From: Rhizobium lentis
Lineage (GTDB): Bacteria > Pseudomonadota > Alphaproteobacteria > Rhizobiales > Rhizobiaceae
DNA length: 64,000 bases
NCBI RefSeq assembly: GCF_014200175.1
Contig: NZ_JACHBD010000007.1
Location: 124,001 to 188,000 of the forward strand
Direction: 5' to 3'
Shown piece by piece: positions 27,434-35,949 of the stretch. Position numbers and translations under genes: made by a program. The notes beneath the pieces were generated by a model, which saw nothing but the letters and a program-made list of their open reading frames with translations, did no database searches and was not told where the DNA came from. Numbering within the stretch: position 1 is the stretch's first letter; every line of letters begins with the position of its first letter.

Positions 27434-28102
27434 TCAAATTTTTCGGTCGAACACGGCAACTGGCATTTTCAGCCGGTAGAGCGTCGTTGGTCGCCGGGCC
27501 CGCTCGGTCTGTCGCTTCTCGCCCTCGACCACTTCGAGCAGATCCAGGTCGTTGATCTTGCGGCGAAAGGCACTTGGATCCAGCCGTTCGCCCATCACCG
27601 TTTCATAAATCGCCTGCAGTTCCGACATCGTAAAGACCGCGGGAAGCAGCCTCGCCGGAAGGGTCGAATAGGCGCCTTTGCCGCGCAGCCGCTCCACCGC
27701 GGCATCCACGATTTCATTGTGGTCGAAGGGCAGCTTGCCCGCGGCTTCGACTGGCCGCAACTCCAGCGTACTGGCACTGTCTTCTAAAGCTCCCCGCGGG
27801 ACCAGCGCAAAATACGCGATCGATACCGACCAGTCGCGAGGATCTCGTCGCGCCGATGCGAAGGTCCGGAGCTGCTCGAAGAATATGCCCTCAAGGCCGG
27901 CCTTGGAACTGAGGATGCGCTGGACCGCCGCCTCGGCGTCGGCGTCCTCGTCTGTGTGCACATAGCCGCCGATCAGCGCCGGAATACCGGCAAACGGCTC
28001 GCCAGGACGCGGAAGCAACGCCACGCATAGCTTTCCTTCCTGCAGCGTCAGCAAGACGATGTCGACCGTCACGATCGGTCGTGCGAATTCAGCCCCTGCC
28101 AT
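27434..28102 (-). CDS. Nudix-fold transcriptional regulator (NrtR-like)
   Basis: 222 residues. The N-terminal 150 residues form a Nudix domain (VTVDIVLLTLQEGKLCVALLPR) and the C-terminal 75 a winged helix (FTMSELQAIYETVMGERLDPSAFRRKI), the architecture of NrtR regulators. The Nudix box is degenerate: after GGYVHTDED the expected REUxEExGU reads RILSSKAGL, so the metal-binding glutamates are lost and it should sense a ligand rather than hydrolyse. Known NrtRs respond to ADP-ribose or NAD metabolites. It is divergent from the vWA-PurA-like pair, across a region with phased heptamer repeats. Confidence 0.85.
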   Translation of the reverse strand: MAGAEFARPIVTVDIVLLTLQEGKLCVALLPRPGEPFAGIPALIGGYVHTDEDADAEAAVQRILSSKAGLEGIFFEQLRTFASARRDPRDWSVSIAYFALVPRGALEDSASTLELRPVEAAGKLPFDHNEIVDAAVERLRGKGAYSTLPARLLPAVFTMSELQAIYETVMGERLDPSAFRRKINDLDLLEVVEGEKRQTERARRPTTLYRLKMPVAVFDRKI

Positions 28103-28159
28103 CTCTATGTCCCTGCCGTCCTCTCATCCCTCATAGCGGCCACTCGAAGAAATCACAAT

Positions 28160-28194
28160 TCGCAAATAGCAACTTGCAAAATGCAAATTGCAAT
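28160..28194. promoter_or_regulatory. Five phased 7-bp direct repeats, probable operator array
   Basis: Five consecutive heptamers read TCGCAAA, TAGCAAC, TTGCAAA, ATGCAAA and TTGCAAT, each with GCAA at the same position. They occupy the middle of the 166-base divergent promoter. TTGCAA at 28174-28179 could serve as a -35 element for a TATATA at 28197, with 17 bases between, putting part of the array in the core promoter of the vWA gene. The Nudix-fold regulator next door is the natural candidate to bind it. Confidence 0.6.
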
Positions 28195-28202
28195 TCTATA
28201 TA
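28174..28202 (+). promoter_or_regulatory. Predicted sigma70-type promoter of the vWA/PurA-like operon
   Basis: TTGCAA (28174-28179), a 17-base spacer and TATATA (28197-28202) give a good vegetative promoter. The start of transcription would be near 28209, about 60 bases before the vWA ATG. Prediction from sequence only. Confidence 0.5.
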
Positions 28203-28268
28203 GAGAGTAGGCGGGACGGCGGACAAAAGGGCCGCGCCGCTTACCAGGCAACAGCAAAGGAGTATGTC

Positions 28269-29171
28269 ATGGGGATGGGACGTTTCAGCACGGCCGACTG
28301 GGCGGCCTATAACGCACGCCATGTGGATGGCCGCAGTCGAGCCGAAGTATTCGGCGCCACCGGCATCGATCCGCGGTTCGACCCGGCGCGCTTTTCCACT
28401 CGAGAGAGCCGCGACAGCGCCTACAACCCGCAATCGACTCCGATTATTCTGGCCGCGGACGTCACCGGCTCGATGGGCATGATCGCCCATGAGCTGATGC
28501 GCGGCGGGCTCATCACCCTGACATCGGAGATCTACGATCGCCGGCCGGTATCCGATCCGCACATCATGGTCGCAGCAGTCGGAGACGCGTTCACCGATGC
28601 CGCCCCTCTGCAGGCCACCCAGTTCGAAGCCGATATCTCGCTTGCCAGCCAGATCCGTGCCTTATGGCTGGAAGGCAATGGGGGCGGCAATGACGGCGAA
28701 AGCTATAGCGCCGCTCACCTGCTCGCGGCCCTCAAAACCTCGACCGATGCCTTCGAAAGGCGCGGCCGCAAGGGTTATCTCTTCACCATCGGCGACGAAC
28801 CGATTCACAATGGCCTGGCCGCCCATCAGATTTCTCGCATCTTCGGCGTCGAACCGCCGCGCGGCCTGAGTGCACAAGAATGTCTTGCGATGGCGCAAAG
28901 ATCCTATGAAGTCTTTCACATCGTCATCCGTGAAGGTTATGCGGCCACCCGGCTCAACCGGGTGCTGCAGAGCTGGCAACCCTTGCTGCCCGGCCGAACC
29001 TTCGTACTCGATGATCACAGGCGCATTGCCGAATTGGTAGTTTCCATCATTGAAATTACCGAAGGCCGCGAGGCCGCCGATGTGGCCGCGAGCTGGCCGG
29101 ACGCGGCGGCGGCAGTGGTCGCCAAGGCCATCGGCGAACGCCCGAACCGGCGTCTGCTGCCATTCTTCTAA
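28269..29171 (+). CDS. von Willebrand factor A-domain protein of unknown function
   Basis: 300 residues. The N-terminus MGMGRFSTADWAAYNARH and RESRDSAYNPQSTPIILAAD lead into a MIDAS-like motif DVTGSMG (residues 64-70), a DxTxS variant of the DxSxS metal site. Later segments (AAVGDAFTDAAPLQATQFE, and GGGNDGESYSAAHLLAALK) fit a complete vWA fold. There is no membrane helix or signal, so it is cytoplasmic. I recall similar proteins with the DVTGSM core in unrelated bacteria, but no assigned role. AAGGAGTATGTC precedes the ATG. It lies 56 bases before the PurA-like gene. Confidence 0.8.
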   Translation: MGMGRFSTADWAAYNARHVDGRSRAEVFGATGIDPRFDPARFSTRESRDSAYNPQSTPIILAADVTGSMGMIAHELMRGGLITLTSEIYDRRPVSDPHIMVAAVGDAFTDAAPLQATQFEADISLASQIRALWLEGNGGGNDGESYSAAHLLAALKTSTDAFERRGRKGYLFTIGDEPIHNGLAAHQISRIFGVEPPRGLSAQECLAMAQRSYEVFHIVIREGYAATRLNRVLQSWQPLLPGRTFVLDDHRRIAELVVSIIEITEGREAADVAASWPDAAAAVVAKAIGERPNRRLLPFF

Positions 29172-29227
29172 GCCAGGTACTCTATCTGCCCCGGCGCGAC
29201 GCTCCGAGGCCATTGAGGAGCAGAATG

Positions 29228-30454
29228 ATGAGTATCCAAGCACAAGCCGTGATCGGCGCGCTTTATGGCGACGAAGGCAAGGGGCTGATGGTCGACCGCC
29301 TTGCCGCAGCCACGCCGGGGGGCGTGGTGGTTCGCAGCAATGGCGGCGCTCAGGCTGGCCACACCGTGGTCGATCCCGCCGGCCGCCGCCATGTCTTCCA
29401 TCACATCGGCTCGGGCAGCTTCGCCGGAGCTTCCACGCATTTCAGCCGCTTCTTCGTTGCTCACCCGATGCTGTTTCTCGACGAGCTGTCCGCTCTCAAC
29501 GAGCGGGGTGCGAAGCCTCAGATCAGTAGCGACCCGCGCGCCCTGATCACCACGCCTTTCGACATCCTGATCAACCAGGCTGTGGAACTGGCGCGGGGCG
29601 CGGCCCGCCACGGAAGCTGCGGCCTCGGTTTCGGCGAGACTATCGAGCGCAACCTGCAGCCCCAATTCGCCCTTTCGACAAAGGATCTGTTCCGACCCGA
29701 TCTGCACGCCCGTCTTGTTTCGATCCGCGACAGCTGGGTGCCTGGACGGCTCGCCGCGCTCGGCATCGCCGCCTTACCCGAAGAACTGGCTGCCGTATTG
29801 GCTGACGAAATCACCATCGCCGGCTTCGAAGCGGATTGCGCCGCCTATCTCGACCACGTCACCCTCTGGCCCGACCGACGGCTGTGCGAACGCGGCGCGG
29901 TCATCTTCGAGGCGGCACAAGGCCTATGCCTCGATCAAAACCGGGGCGCATTTCCTCACGTCACCCGTTCGAACACCGGGCTGGCAAATATACGCGCGAT
30001 CGCCGCCGAGGCTGGTGTCACAGAGTTGGACGCGTTATATGCGACGCGCTGCTATACCACCCGCCACGGCGCAGGCCCCCTCAAGGGGGAGGTTCCCACG
30101 CTCCTTGGCGTCAATGTCGTCGACCCCACCAACGCACCGAACGAATGGCAAGGTAGCCTAAGGCTCGCGCCGCTTGATCTTTTTACGCTCCGCGAGGCCA
30201 TCGCAGATGATCTGACCTCGGATCGGAGCGGTATTGCGGTCAAAGCCGGGCTGGCGGTAACCTGTCTCGATCAGACGGAAGACGGCTTTGCTGTCACCGA
30301 TCAAGAGGAAGTAATCCGGCTTGATCCTGCCAAGGCCGCGCCTGATATAGCCGGTCTCGTCGGCCTGCCGCTCTGGGCCGAGAGCTGGGGACCGCGTCGC
30401 CGTGATGTCAAGCTCTATCTCGAAGCAGCCGTCGCGTCACTCACGACGCAATAA
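29228..30454 (+). CDS. Divergent adenylosuccinate-synthetase paralogue
   Basis: 408 residues, related over its length to PurA, which joins IMP and aspartate with GTP. YGDEGKG with catalytic-type Asp15, AGHTV with His45, FEAAQGLCLDQNRGAFPHV and YTTRHGAGP are kept. Other sites differ: the usual QWGDEGKGK Trp is Tyr, GTTGRGIGP is GSCGLGFGE (129-137), the guanine-specificity TKLD is TCLD (345-348), and the TTGRxRR aspartate loop is replaced by PTNAPNEWQGSLR. The housekeeping purA is presumably elsewhere. AGGAGCAGA serves ATG 29225 or 29228; I use the latter. The product may differ from adenylosuccinate. Confidence 0.8.
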   Translation: MSIQAQAVIGALYGDEGKGLMVDRLAAATPGGVVVRSNGGAQAGHTVVDPAGRRHVFHHIGSGSFAGASTHFSRFFVAHPMLFLDELSALNERGAKPQISSDPRALITTPFDILINQAVELARGAARHGSCGLGFGETIERNLQPQFALSTKDLFRPDLHARLVSIRDSWVPGRLAALGIAALPEELAAVLADEITIAGFEADCAAYLDHVTLWPDRRLCERGAVIFEAAQGLCLDQNRGAFPHVTRSNTGLANIRAIAAEAGVTELDALYATRCYTTRHGAGPLKGEVPTLLGVNVVDPTNAPNEWQGSLRLAPLDLFTLREAIADDLTSDRSGIAVKAGLAVTCLDQTEDGFAVTDQEEVIRLDPAKAAPDIAGLVGLPLWAESWGPRRRDVKLYLEAAVASLTTQ

Positions 30455-30493
30455 GGCCCGCGCGGCATTTGCCGGTGGGCTCACTATCGTCGC

Positions 30494-31792
30494 TTAGTCC
30501 TGGCGCGACTGCTTGATCTCGACAGGCGTCCTCATGATGATTTCCCGGTGCGGGAACGGGATCGACACGCCGGCTTCCTTGAATGCGTCCCAAAGCGCCA
30601 TCAGCACCTGGCCCCTGACATTCGTCAGACCATTTGCGGGATCGGAGATCCAGAAGCGGAGCCGGAAATCAAGCGACGAAGCGCCAAAGCAGGTAAGCCA
30701 GCATACCGGCGCCCGGTAATCGTTAGCGACGCGATCGACCGTAGAGGCAGTCGCGATTGCGATTCGAGCGACTTCATGTGGATCGCTGTCATAAGCCGTA
30801 CCGAAGTCGACATCGATCCTGACGTAGTCACTGGAGAACGACCAGTTGACGACCTGTTGAGAAATGAAGTCCTCGTTGGGGATCAGGTATTCTTTGCCGT
30901 CACGCGTGATCACCGAGACGAATCGCGAGCGCAAGTCGCGGATCGAACCGAAAGTATCGCCGAGCGTGATGGTGTCGCCAGGCTTTATGGATTTATCGAG
31001 CAGGATAATGATGCCCGAGATGAAATTCGATACGACTTTCTGAAGACCGAAACCTATTCCGACGCCGACCGCGCCGGAAAAAACCGTCAATGCGGTAAGG
31101 TCGATGCCGGTCGCTGATAAGGCAATTGCGCCGGCGATCATGATCAAGCCGATTTTTATGAACTTGCTGATCAGGACCTTGATCGATGGCGAAAGATCGC
31201 CCGACCTCTGCACCCAACGGGACAGGACATTGCCGACGAGAACCGCCACCCAGATGAGCGCGACAGCCAAGACGACCGCTTTCAGCACAAGAAGGAGTGA
31301 AAGCCGCACGGCCCCCAGATTGACAGCCAGGCCATCGAGCGCGGAAAGCACCGGACCGTCAAGGCGGAGCGCGTACAACGCGACGTAGCTCCAACTGACA
31401 ATTGCCACCGCACGCGACAAGGTAGGATTATGGATGATCTTGGTCAGTACCGAGACGATGAACCACGCTGCCGTCAGCGTCAGGGCAGTCGAGACGAGCC
31501 ATCGTTGCGACGGCCAGGTGTTTTGAGTGAGAACGACGTTGGCAAGCCACAGCCATACCGCAAGAAAGAGCCACTTCAAGCGCCGCATGAAGGCGATTAT
31601 GACGCGCAAGAGGTCCGGATTGCCTTTGATGCGCCTGGCCTTCGCTTCCAACGCGGGTTCCGTGCGTGATGCCAAGAACGACGCTGCGACGTAACCGACG
31701 GCGATAATCCCGAATTGGTAGAGTGTCCATTCGCTGAAGACAAACGTTCGGAACCACTGTTCGAACGCGTCGATCGTCTGCCTGACATCCAT
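30494..31792 (-). CDS. MscS-family mechanosensitive ion channel
   Basis: 432 residues. Several N-terminal membrane helices (between about residues 25 and 200) precede the conserved pore region GIDLTALTVFSGAVGVGIGFGLQKVVSNFISGIIILLDKSIKPGD, whose Gly/Ala-rich helix is the MscS TM3. The cytoplasmic beta domain (RDLRSRFVSVITRDGKEYLIPNEDFISQ) follows. Such channels open under hypo-osmotic stress to release solutes. Monocistronic, convergent with the PurA-like gene. Confidence 0.92.
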   Translation of the reverse strand: MDVRQTIDAFEQWFRTFVFSEWTLYQFGIIAVGYVAASFLASRTEPALEAKARRIKGNPDLLRVIIAFMRRLKWLFLAVWLWLANVVLTQNTWPSQRWLVSTALTLTAAWFIVSVLTKIIHNPTLSRAVAIVSWSYVALYALRLDGPVLSALDGLAVNLGAVRLSLLLVLKAVVLAVALIWVAVLVGNVLSRWVQRSGDLSPSIKVLISKFIKIGLIMIAGAIALSATGIDLTALTVFSGAVGVGIGFGLQKVVSNFISGIIILLDKSIKPGDTITLGDTFGSIRDLRSRFVSVITRDGKEYLIPNEDFISQQVVNWSFSSDYVRIDVDFGTAYDSDPHEVARIAIATASTVDRVANDYRAPVCWLTCFGASSLDFRLRFWISDPANGLTNVRGQVLMALWDAFKEAGVSIPFPHREIIMRTPVEIKQSRQD

Positions 31793-32121
31793 GGTTCCGG
31801 CCTTTGTAGCCCTTCAAGGCAGATAAAGGCGTCGACCCTATTTTTGTTCAATTTGCCCACGCCACTGGTAATCGAGTTCCGCCACATGGCCGTCACGCTT
31901 TGACATCGTTGCCGCGGATTTCGTGGACGAGAGCGGGACGACGACAGGCGTTGACGTGCTGAACTGATCTTTTCTCAGCATTCAGCGCGGCGTGTCTGTC
32001 TGTACGACGAGGCGTCCGCCATTTCGGCGGCTCAGTTTAGGTGAGGCTTGCTACCGCTTCCATGAAAACGCCCGCGCGACAAAGCCGGCGGGCGCATGAC
32101 CAGTTCAAAAGCGAGGCAAGT
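31793..32121. other. Intergenic region between mscS-like gene and argG
   Basis: A 329-base stretch between the start of the mscS-like gene and the end of argG, both on the minus strand. It holds the argG terminator at 32065-32094 and presumably the channel gene's promoter near 31830-31870, where the DNA is T-rich. I see no supported gene; short open frames lack ribosome sites. Confidence 0.5.
32065..32094 (-). terminator. Intrinsic terminator of argG
   Basis: On the minus strand CGCCCGC pairs with GCGGGCG (32088-32094 with 32069-32075), followed by TTTT at 32068-32065. It begins 27 bases past the argG stop. Confidence 0.8.
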
Positions 32122-33345
32122 TTACTTCGCAAGGTTCCGTTTGCCGAGGGTGCGCAGGCGCAGCGCATTGAGCTTGATGAAGCCGGCTGCGTCCTTCTGA
32201 TCGTAGGCGCCCTGGTCGTCCTCGAAAGTGACGAGCTTGTCGGAATAGAGCGACTTTTCGCTTTCGCGGCCAATGACCATGACATTGCCCTTGTAGAGCT
32301 TCAGCGTCACTTCACCTTCGACATGCTCCTGGCTCTTGTCGATCAGCGCCTGCAGCATCTCACGCTCCGGCGAGAACCAGAAACCGTAATAGATGAGCTC
32401 TGCGTAACGCGGCATGATCTCGTCCTTGAGATGAGCGGCCCCGCGGTCGAGGGTGATCGATTCGATGGCGCGGTGCGCCGAAAGCAGAATCGTGCCGCCG
32501 GGCGTTTCGTAGACGCCGCGCGACTTCATGCCGACGAAGCGGTTCTCGACGAGGTCGAGACGGCCGATGCCGTTGTCGCGGCCATAGGTGTTGAGGGTCG
32601 CCAGCAGCGTCGCCGGCGACATCTCGACACCGTTGATCGAGACGGCGTCGCCCTTGCGGAAGCCGACCTTGATCACCGTCGCCTTATCAGGCGCGGCTTC
32701 CGGAGAGATCGTGCGCATATGCACATATTCCGGCGCCTCCTGGGCGGGGTCCTCGAGAACCTTGCCCTCGGAGGAGGAGTGCAGCAGGTTGGCGTCGACG
32801 GAGAACGGCGCCTCGCCCTTTTTGTCCTTGGCGACCGGGATCTGATGCTGTTCGGCGAAGGCCAGCAGTTCCGTGCGGCTCTTGAACGCCCAGTCGCGCC
32901 ACGGCGCGATGATCTTGATGTCGGGATTCAAAGCATAGGCGGACAGCTCGAAACGAACCTGGTCGTTGCCCTTGCCGGTCGCGCCGTGGGCGATCGCATC
33001 GGCGCCGGTCTTGCGGGCGATATCGATCAGATGCTTGGAAATCAGCGGCCGGGCGATCGAGGTGCCTAGCAGATAGACGCCTTCGTAGACGGCATTGGCA
33101 CGGAACATCGGGAAGACGAAATCGCGCACGAATTCCTCGCGCACATCCTCGATGTAGATCTCCTTGATGCCGAGCATTTCAGCTTTCTTGCGCGCCGGCT
33201 CCAGCTCTTCGCCCTGGCCGAGATCGGCGGTGAAGGTGACGACTTCGGCGCCGAGTTCCGTCTGCAGCCACTTCAGGATGATCGAGGTGTCGAGGCCGCC
33301 GGAATAGGCGAGCACGACTTTCTTCACGTCTTTGTATGATGCCAT
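32122..33345 (-). CDS. argG: Argininosuccinate synthase
   Basis: 407 residues, the normal length. ArgG condenses citrulline and aspartate with ATP in arginine synthesis. The PP-loop [16 protein letters not shown] opens the protein, [15 protein letters not shown] binds substrate, and [17 protein letters not shown] is conserved. It stands alone on the minus strand with an intrinsic terminator and is divergent from the SDR gene at 33522. Confidence 0.98.
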   Translation of the reverse strand: MASYKDVKKVVLAYSGGLDTSIILKWLQTELGAEVVTFTADLGQGEELEPARKKAEMLGIKEIYIEDVREEFVRDFVFPMFRANAVYEGVYLLGTSIARPLISKHLIDIARKTGADAIAHGATGKGNDQVRFELSAYALNPDIKIIAPWRDWAFKSRTELLAFAEQHQIPVAKDKKGEAPFSVDANLLHSSSEGKVLEDPAQEAPEYVHMRTISPEAAPDKATVIKVGFRKGDAVSINGVEMSPATLLATLNTYGRDNGIGRLDLVENRFVGMKSRGVYETPGGTILLSAHRAIESITLDRGAAHLKDEIMPRYAELIYYGFWFSPEREMLQALIDKSQEHVEGEVTLKLYKGNVMVIGRESEKSLYSDKLVTFEDDQGAYDQKDAAGFIKLNALRLRTLGKRNLAK

Positions 33346-33521
33346 GGTGATGAGGTCCGTTGCATAAAAGGCCGGCGAAAACCCGGTGTCGCGGCACTTT
33401 TAGCGAGATTGGCGCGTGACGCAAGGGCAAGTGCGGCGCCACCGGCGCGATAGCGTTTGACAGCGCGAAAGCGGAGCCCATATTCGCCATCGTCCGAACA
33501 ATGCTCGAGGAGAGGCTGCCC

Positions 33522-34373
33522 GTGACGAATATTCAAGACATTTTCAAGAAATCCAATGTTGCGGTCGTCACCGGCGGCGCGTCGGGCATCGGCCTGGCCG
33601 CGGCGAAATATTTCGCCGGCCAAGGCATGAGCGTCGTCATCGCCGATCTCGGCGGCGATCGGCTGGCCGCCGCCGCCGACGAACTCAAGGCCATTGCCGG
33701 CGAAGAAAATGTGATGACGGTTGAGACCGACGTCGCCAGCAAGGGCTCTCTGGAGGCGCTCGAACGCGCCGTGCTCCAGCGTTTCGGCCGCGTGCATGTG
33801 CTGATGAACAATGCCGGCATTGGTCCGGAGACCTCGATCTTCAGCCCGCAGGCGAACTGGGATCATATCTTCGCGGTCAATCTGATGGGCGTTGTCAACG
33901 GCACGCGCGTCTTCGGCCCGAAGATGCTGTCGCACGGCGAGCCCGGCCTGATCATCAACACCGGCTCGAAGCAGGGCATCACCACGCCGCCCGGCAACCC
34001 GGCCTACAATATCTCGAAGGCCGGCGTGAAAGTCTTCACCGAAGCGCTCGAGCACGAGCTTCGTAATATCGAAGGTGGAAAAATCTCCGCCCATCTGCTC
34101 ATCCCGGGCTTCGTCTTCACCGGCCTGACCAAGGGCGACCGCGCGGAAAAACCCGCCGGCGCCTGGACGCCGGAGCAAACGGTCGATTTCATGGTCGAAA
34201 GCCTCGCACGCGGCGATTTCTATATCCTCTGCCCCGACAACGATGTGAGCCGCGGGGTCGACGAGCGACGCATGGCCTGGGCGATGGGCGACATCATCGA
34301 GAACCGGCCGCCGCTGTCGCGCTGGCACAGGGACTATGCCGACAAGTTCAAGGTCTTCCTCGACCAGACGTAA
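33522..34373 (+). CDS. Short-chain dehydrogenase/reductase
   Basis: 283 residues. The NAD(P) motif VVTGGASGIGLAAAKYF, the NNAGIG strand, a Ser in NTGSKQGIT and the catalytic YNISK (Tyr-x-x-x-Lys) are all present, so it is an intact classical SDR. The substrate is unknown. I choose a GTG start at 33522 because AGGAGAGG lies 6 bases upstream of it; an ATG at 33501 would put that ribosome site inside the gene. It lies upstream of a LysE gene on the same strand, with a hairpin between. Confidence 0.85.
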   Translation: MTNIQDIFKKSNVAVVTGGASGIGLAAAKYFAGQGMSVVIADLGGDRLAAAADELKAIAGEENVMTVETDVASKGSLEALERAVLQRFGRVHVLMNNAGIGPETSIFSPQANWDHIFAVNLMGVVNGTRVFGPKMLSHGEPGLIINTGSKQGITTPPGNPAYNISKAGVKVFTEALEHELRNIEGGKISAHLLIPGFVFTGLTKGDRAEKPAGAWTPEQTVDFMVESLARGDFYILCPDNDVSRGVDERRMAWAMGDIIENRPPLSRWHRDYADKFKVFLDQT

Positions 34374-34407
34374 TGGAGGCCATCAGAAGGTTTGATTGGT
34401 AATTTTC

Positions 34408-34448
34408 CGGAAGCCGGATAAGAGATTGCGAGATCTTTCCGGCTTCCG
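34408..34448. repeat. 11-bp inverted repeat before the LysE gene
   Basis: CGGAAGCCGGA (34408-34418) and TCCGGCTTCCG (34438-34448) are perfect inverted copies around a 19-nt loop. The right arm ends 8 bases before the LysE ATG, so folding could cover its ribosome site. There is no T-tract. It could be an operator, an RNA switch on translation, or a Rho-type terminator for the SDR gene. Confidence 0.5.
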
Positions 34449-34456
34449 AGTGTGCC

Positions 34457-35098
34457 ATGGACTTTCTGCCCAGCCTGCCGACCCTTCTCGCCTTTGCCGC
34501 CGCGACGCTGCTACTTGCGGCAACCCCGGGTCCCGACATGACGCTGTCGATCAGCCGCGCGCTTGCCCAGGGCAAGAAGGCGGCTCTTTTCGTCGTCGTC
34601 GGCACCAGCCTCGGCATCGTCGTCCACACCATGCTGGTTGCCTTCGGCATTTCGGCGCTGATCACCGCCTCACCGACCGCCTTCCTGACTCTGAAGACTG
34701 GCGGCGCCGCCTATCTGCTCTGGCTGGCGGTGCAGGCGATCCGCTTCGGCTCGAAGCTCACCATCGCCAAGGTCGAGGAGCAGAAGGGCACCACCCTTTC
34801 GAACATCTCCTCGGGCTTCTGGGTCAACCTCCTGAACCCCAAGGTCATCATCTTCTTCATGACCTTCCTGCCGCAGTTCGTCAGCGCCGGCGACCCGGCC
34901 GTCACGCAGAAGCTGCTTTTCCTCGGATTTTGCTTCATCCTGATCGGCATGCCGGTTAATGCCGCCGTCGTCTTTGCCGCCGACTGGCTGGCCTCCTGGC
35001 TGCAGAACAACAGAAAGGTGCTGCGCGGCATGGACTATACCTTCGCCGGCGTCTTCTCGATCTTCGCCGCCAAGATCCTGCTCACCCAGGCTCGATAG
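34457..35098 (+). CDS. LysE/RhtB-family translocator
   Basis: 213 residues with six predicted membrane helices. LLLAATPGPDMTLSISRALAQGKKAAL is the LysE/RhtB signature, and GFWVNLLNPKVIIFFMTFLPQFV is the conserved helix 4-5 block. Probably exports an amino acid or related compound; the substrate is unknown. It follows the SDR gene by 83 bases with a long inverted repeat between them. This is the second LysE-type gene in the window. Confidence 0.9.
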   Translation: MDFLPSLPTLLAFAAATLLLAATPGPDMTLSISRALAQGKKAALFVVVGTSLGIVVHTMLVAFGISALITASPTAFLTLKTGGAAYLLWLAVQAIRFGSKLTIAKVEEQKGTTLSNISSGFWVNLLNPKVIIFFMTFLPQFVSAGDPAVTQKLLFLGFCFILIGMPVNAAVVFAADWLASWLQNNRKVLRGMDYTFAGVFSIFAAKILLTQAR

Positions 35099-35104
35099 GC
35101 CGAA

Positions 35105-35167
35105 TTCAGCCGATCAGCCCGCTGTTGGCTTAGCCAATCAGCACGCTGTCGGATTCAGCCGATCAGC
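35105..35167. repeat. Tandem ~25-bp repeats across the end of an ABC ATPase gene
   Basis: About 2.5 imperfect copies, 25, 24 and 14 bases long, begin at 35105, 35130 and 35154, each with an (A)GCC(G/A)ATCAGC core. The third copy contains the ATPase stop codon. Each copy therefore repeats the LIG-stop end of the reading frame. Confidence 0.6.
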
Positions 35168-35949
35168 AAAGCATCGTCATCCAGCGTCTGGCCGCGCATC
35201 CTGCGGAACATGGCGATCAGGTCCTCGACCTGCAGGTTCTTTCGGTTGTCACCCGCAACGTCGAGAACGATCTCGCCGCCATGCAGCATGATCGTGCGGT
35301 GGCCGTAATCCAGCGCCTGGCGCATGGAATGGGTCACCATCATCGTCGTCAGCTTGCGCTCGGCCACGATCTTCTGCGTGAGGTTCATCACGAACTCGGC
35401 CATCCCAGGATCGAGCGCTGCCGTGTGTTCGTCGAGCAGCAGTACCTCCGACCCGGCAAGCGTCGCCATGACAAGCGAAACGGCCTGTCGCTGCCCGCCG
35501 GAAAGCAGATCCATGCGGTCCTTCAGCCGGTTTTCCAGCCCGAGATTGAGCTCGGCGATCCGCTCCTTGAAATAATCGCGCCTCTTGCCGCCGAGCGCCG
35601 GGACAAGCCCGCGCTTCTCACCGCGGCGGGCGGCGAGAGCGAGATTCTCCTCGATAGACAATGAGCCGCAGCTTCCTGTCAGCGGATCCTGGAAGACGCG
35701 TGCCACCAGACCGGCGCGCGCCGCCGTCGACTTGCGCGTCACCTCATTCTTGCCGATCAGCACCTGTCCCTCGCTCGGCAGGACGTCACCGGCGAGCACG
35801 CCGAGCAGCGTGGATTTGCCGGCGCCGTTCGAACCGATGACGGTCACGAAGGAGCCCTGCTCGATGGTCAGGCTGACGCCGTTCAGCGCCTGTTTCTGCA
35901 GCGGCGTGCCTCGTCCGAAAACGACCTTGATATCCTTGACGCTGATCAC
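35155..35949 (-). CDS. ABC transporter ATP-binding protein (TrpXYZ-type importer)
   Basis: 264 residues. Walker A GSNGAGKSTLL, signature LLSGGQRQAVSL and Walker B EVLLLDEHTAALDP are intact, with the switch His in TMMVTHSMRQALDYG. It powers the import system formed with the two genes upstream. The ATG overlaps the permease stop by 4 bases. Its 3' end lies in a tandem repeat that duplicates the final codons. Confidence 0.92.
   Translation of the reverse strand: MISVKDIKVVFGRGTPLQKQALNGVSLTIEQGSFVTVIGSNGAGKSTLLGVLAGDVLPSEGQVLIGKNEVTRKSTAARAGLVARVFQDPLTGSCGSLSIEENLALAARRGEKRGLVPALGGKRRDYFKERIAELNLGLENRLKDRMDLLSGGQRQAVSLVMATLAGSEVLLLDEHTAALDPGMAEFVMNLTQKIVAERKLTTMMVTHSMRQALDYGHRTIMLHGGEIVLDVAGDNRKNLQVEDLIAMFRRMRGQTLDDDALLIG

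Noticed and set aside
28269..30454. Toxin-antitoxin or phage-defence reading of the vWA/PurA-like pair
   Set aside because: No nuclease, protease or other effector domain is visible, so I describe it as nucleotide-linked only.
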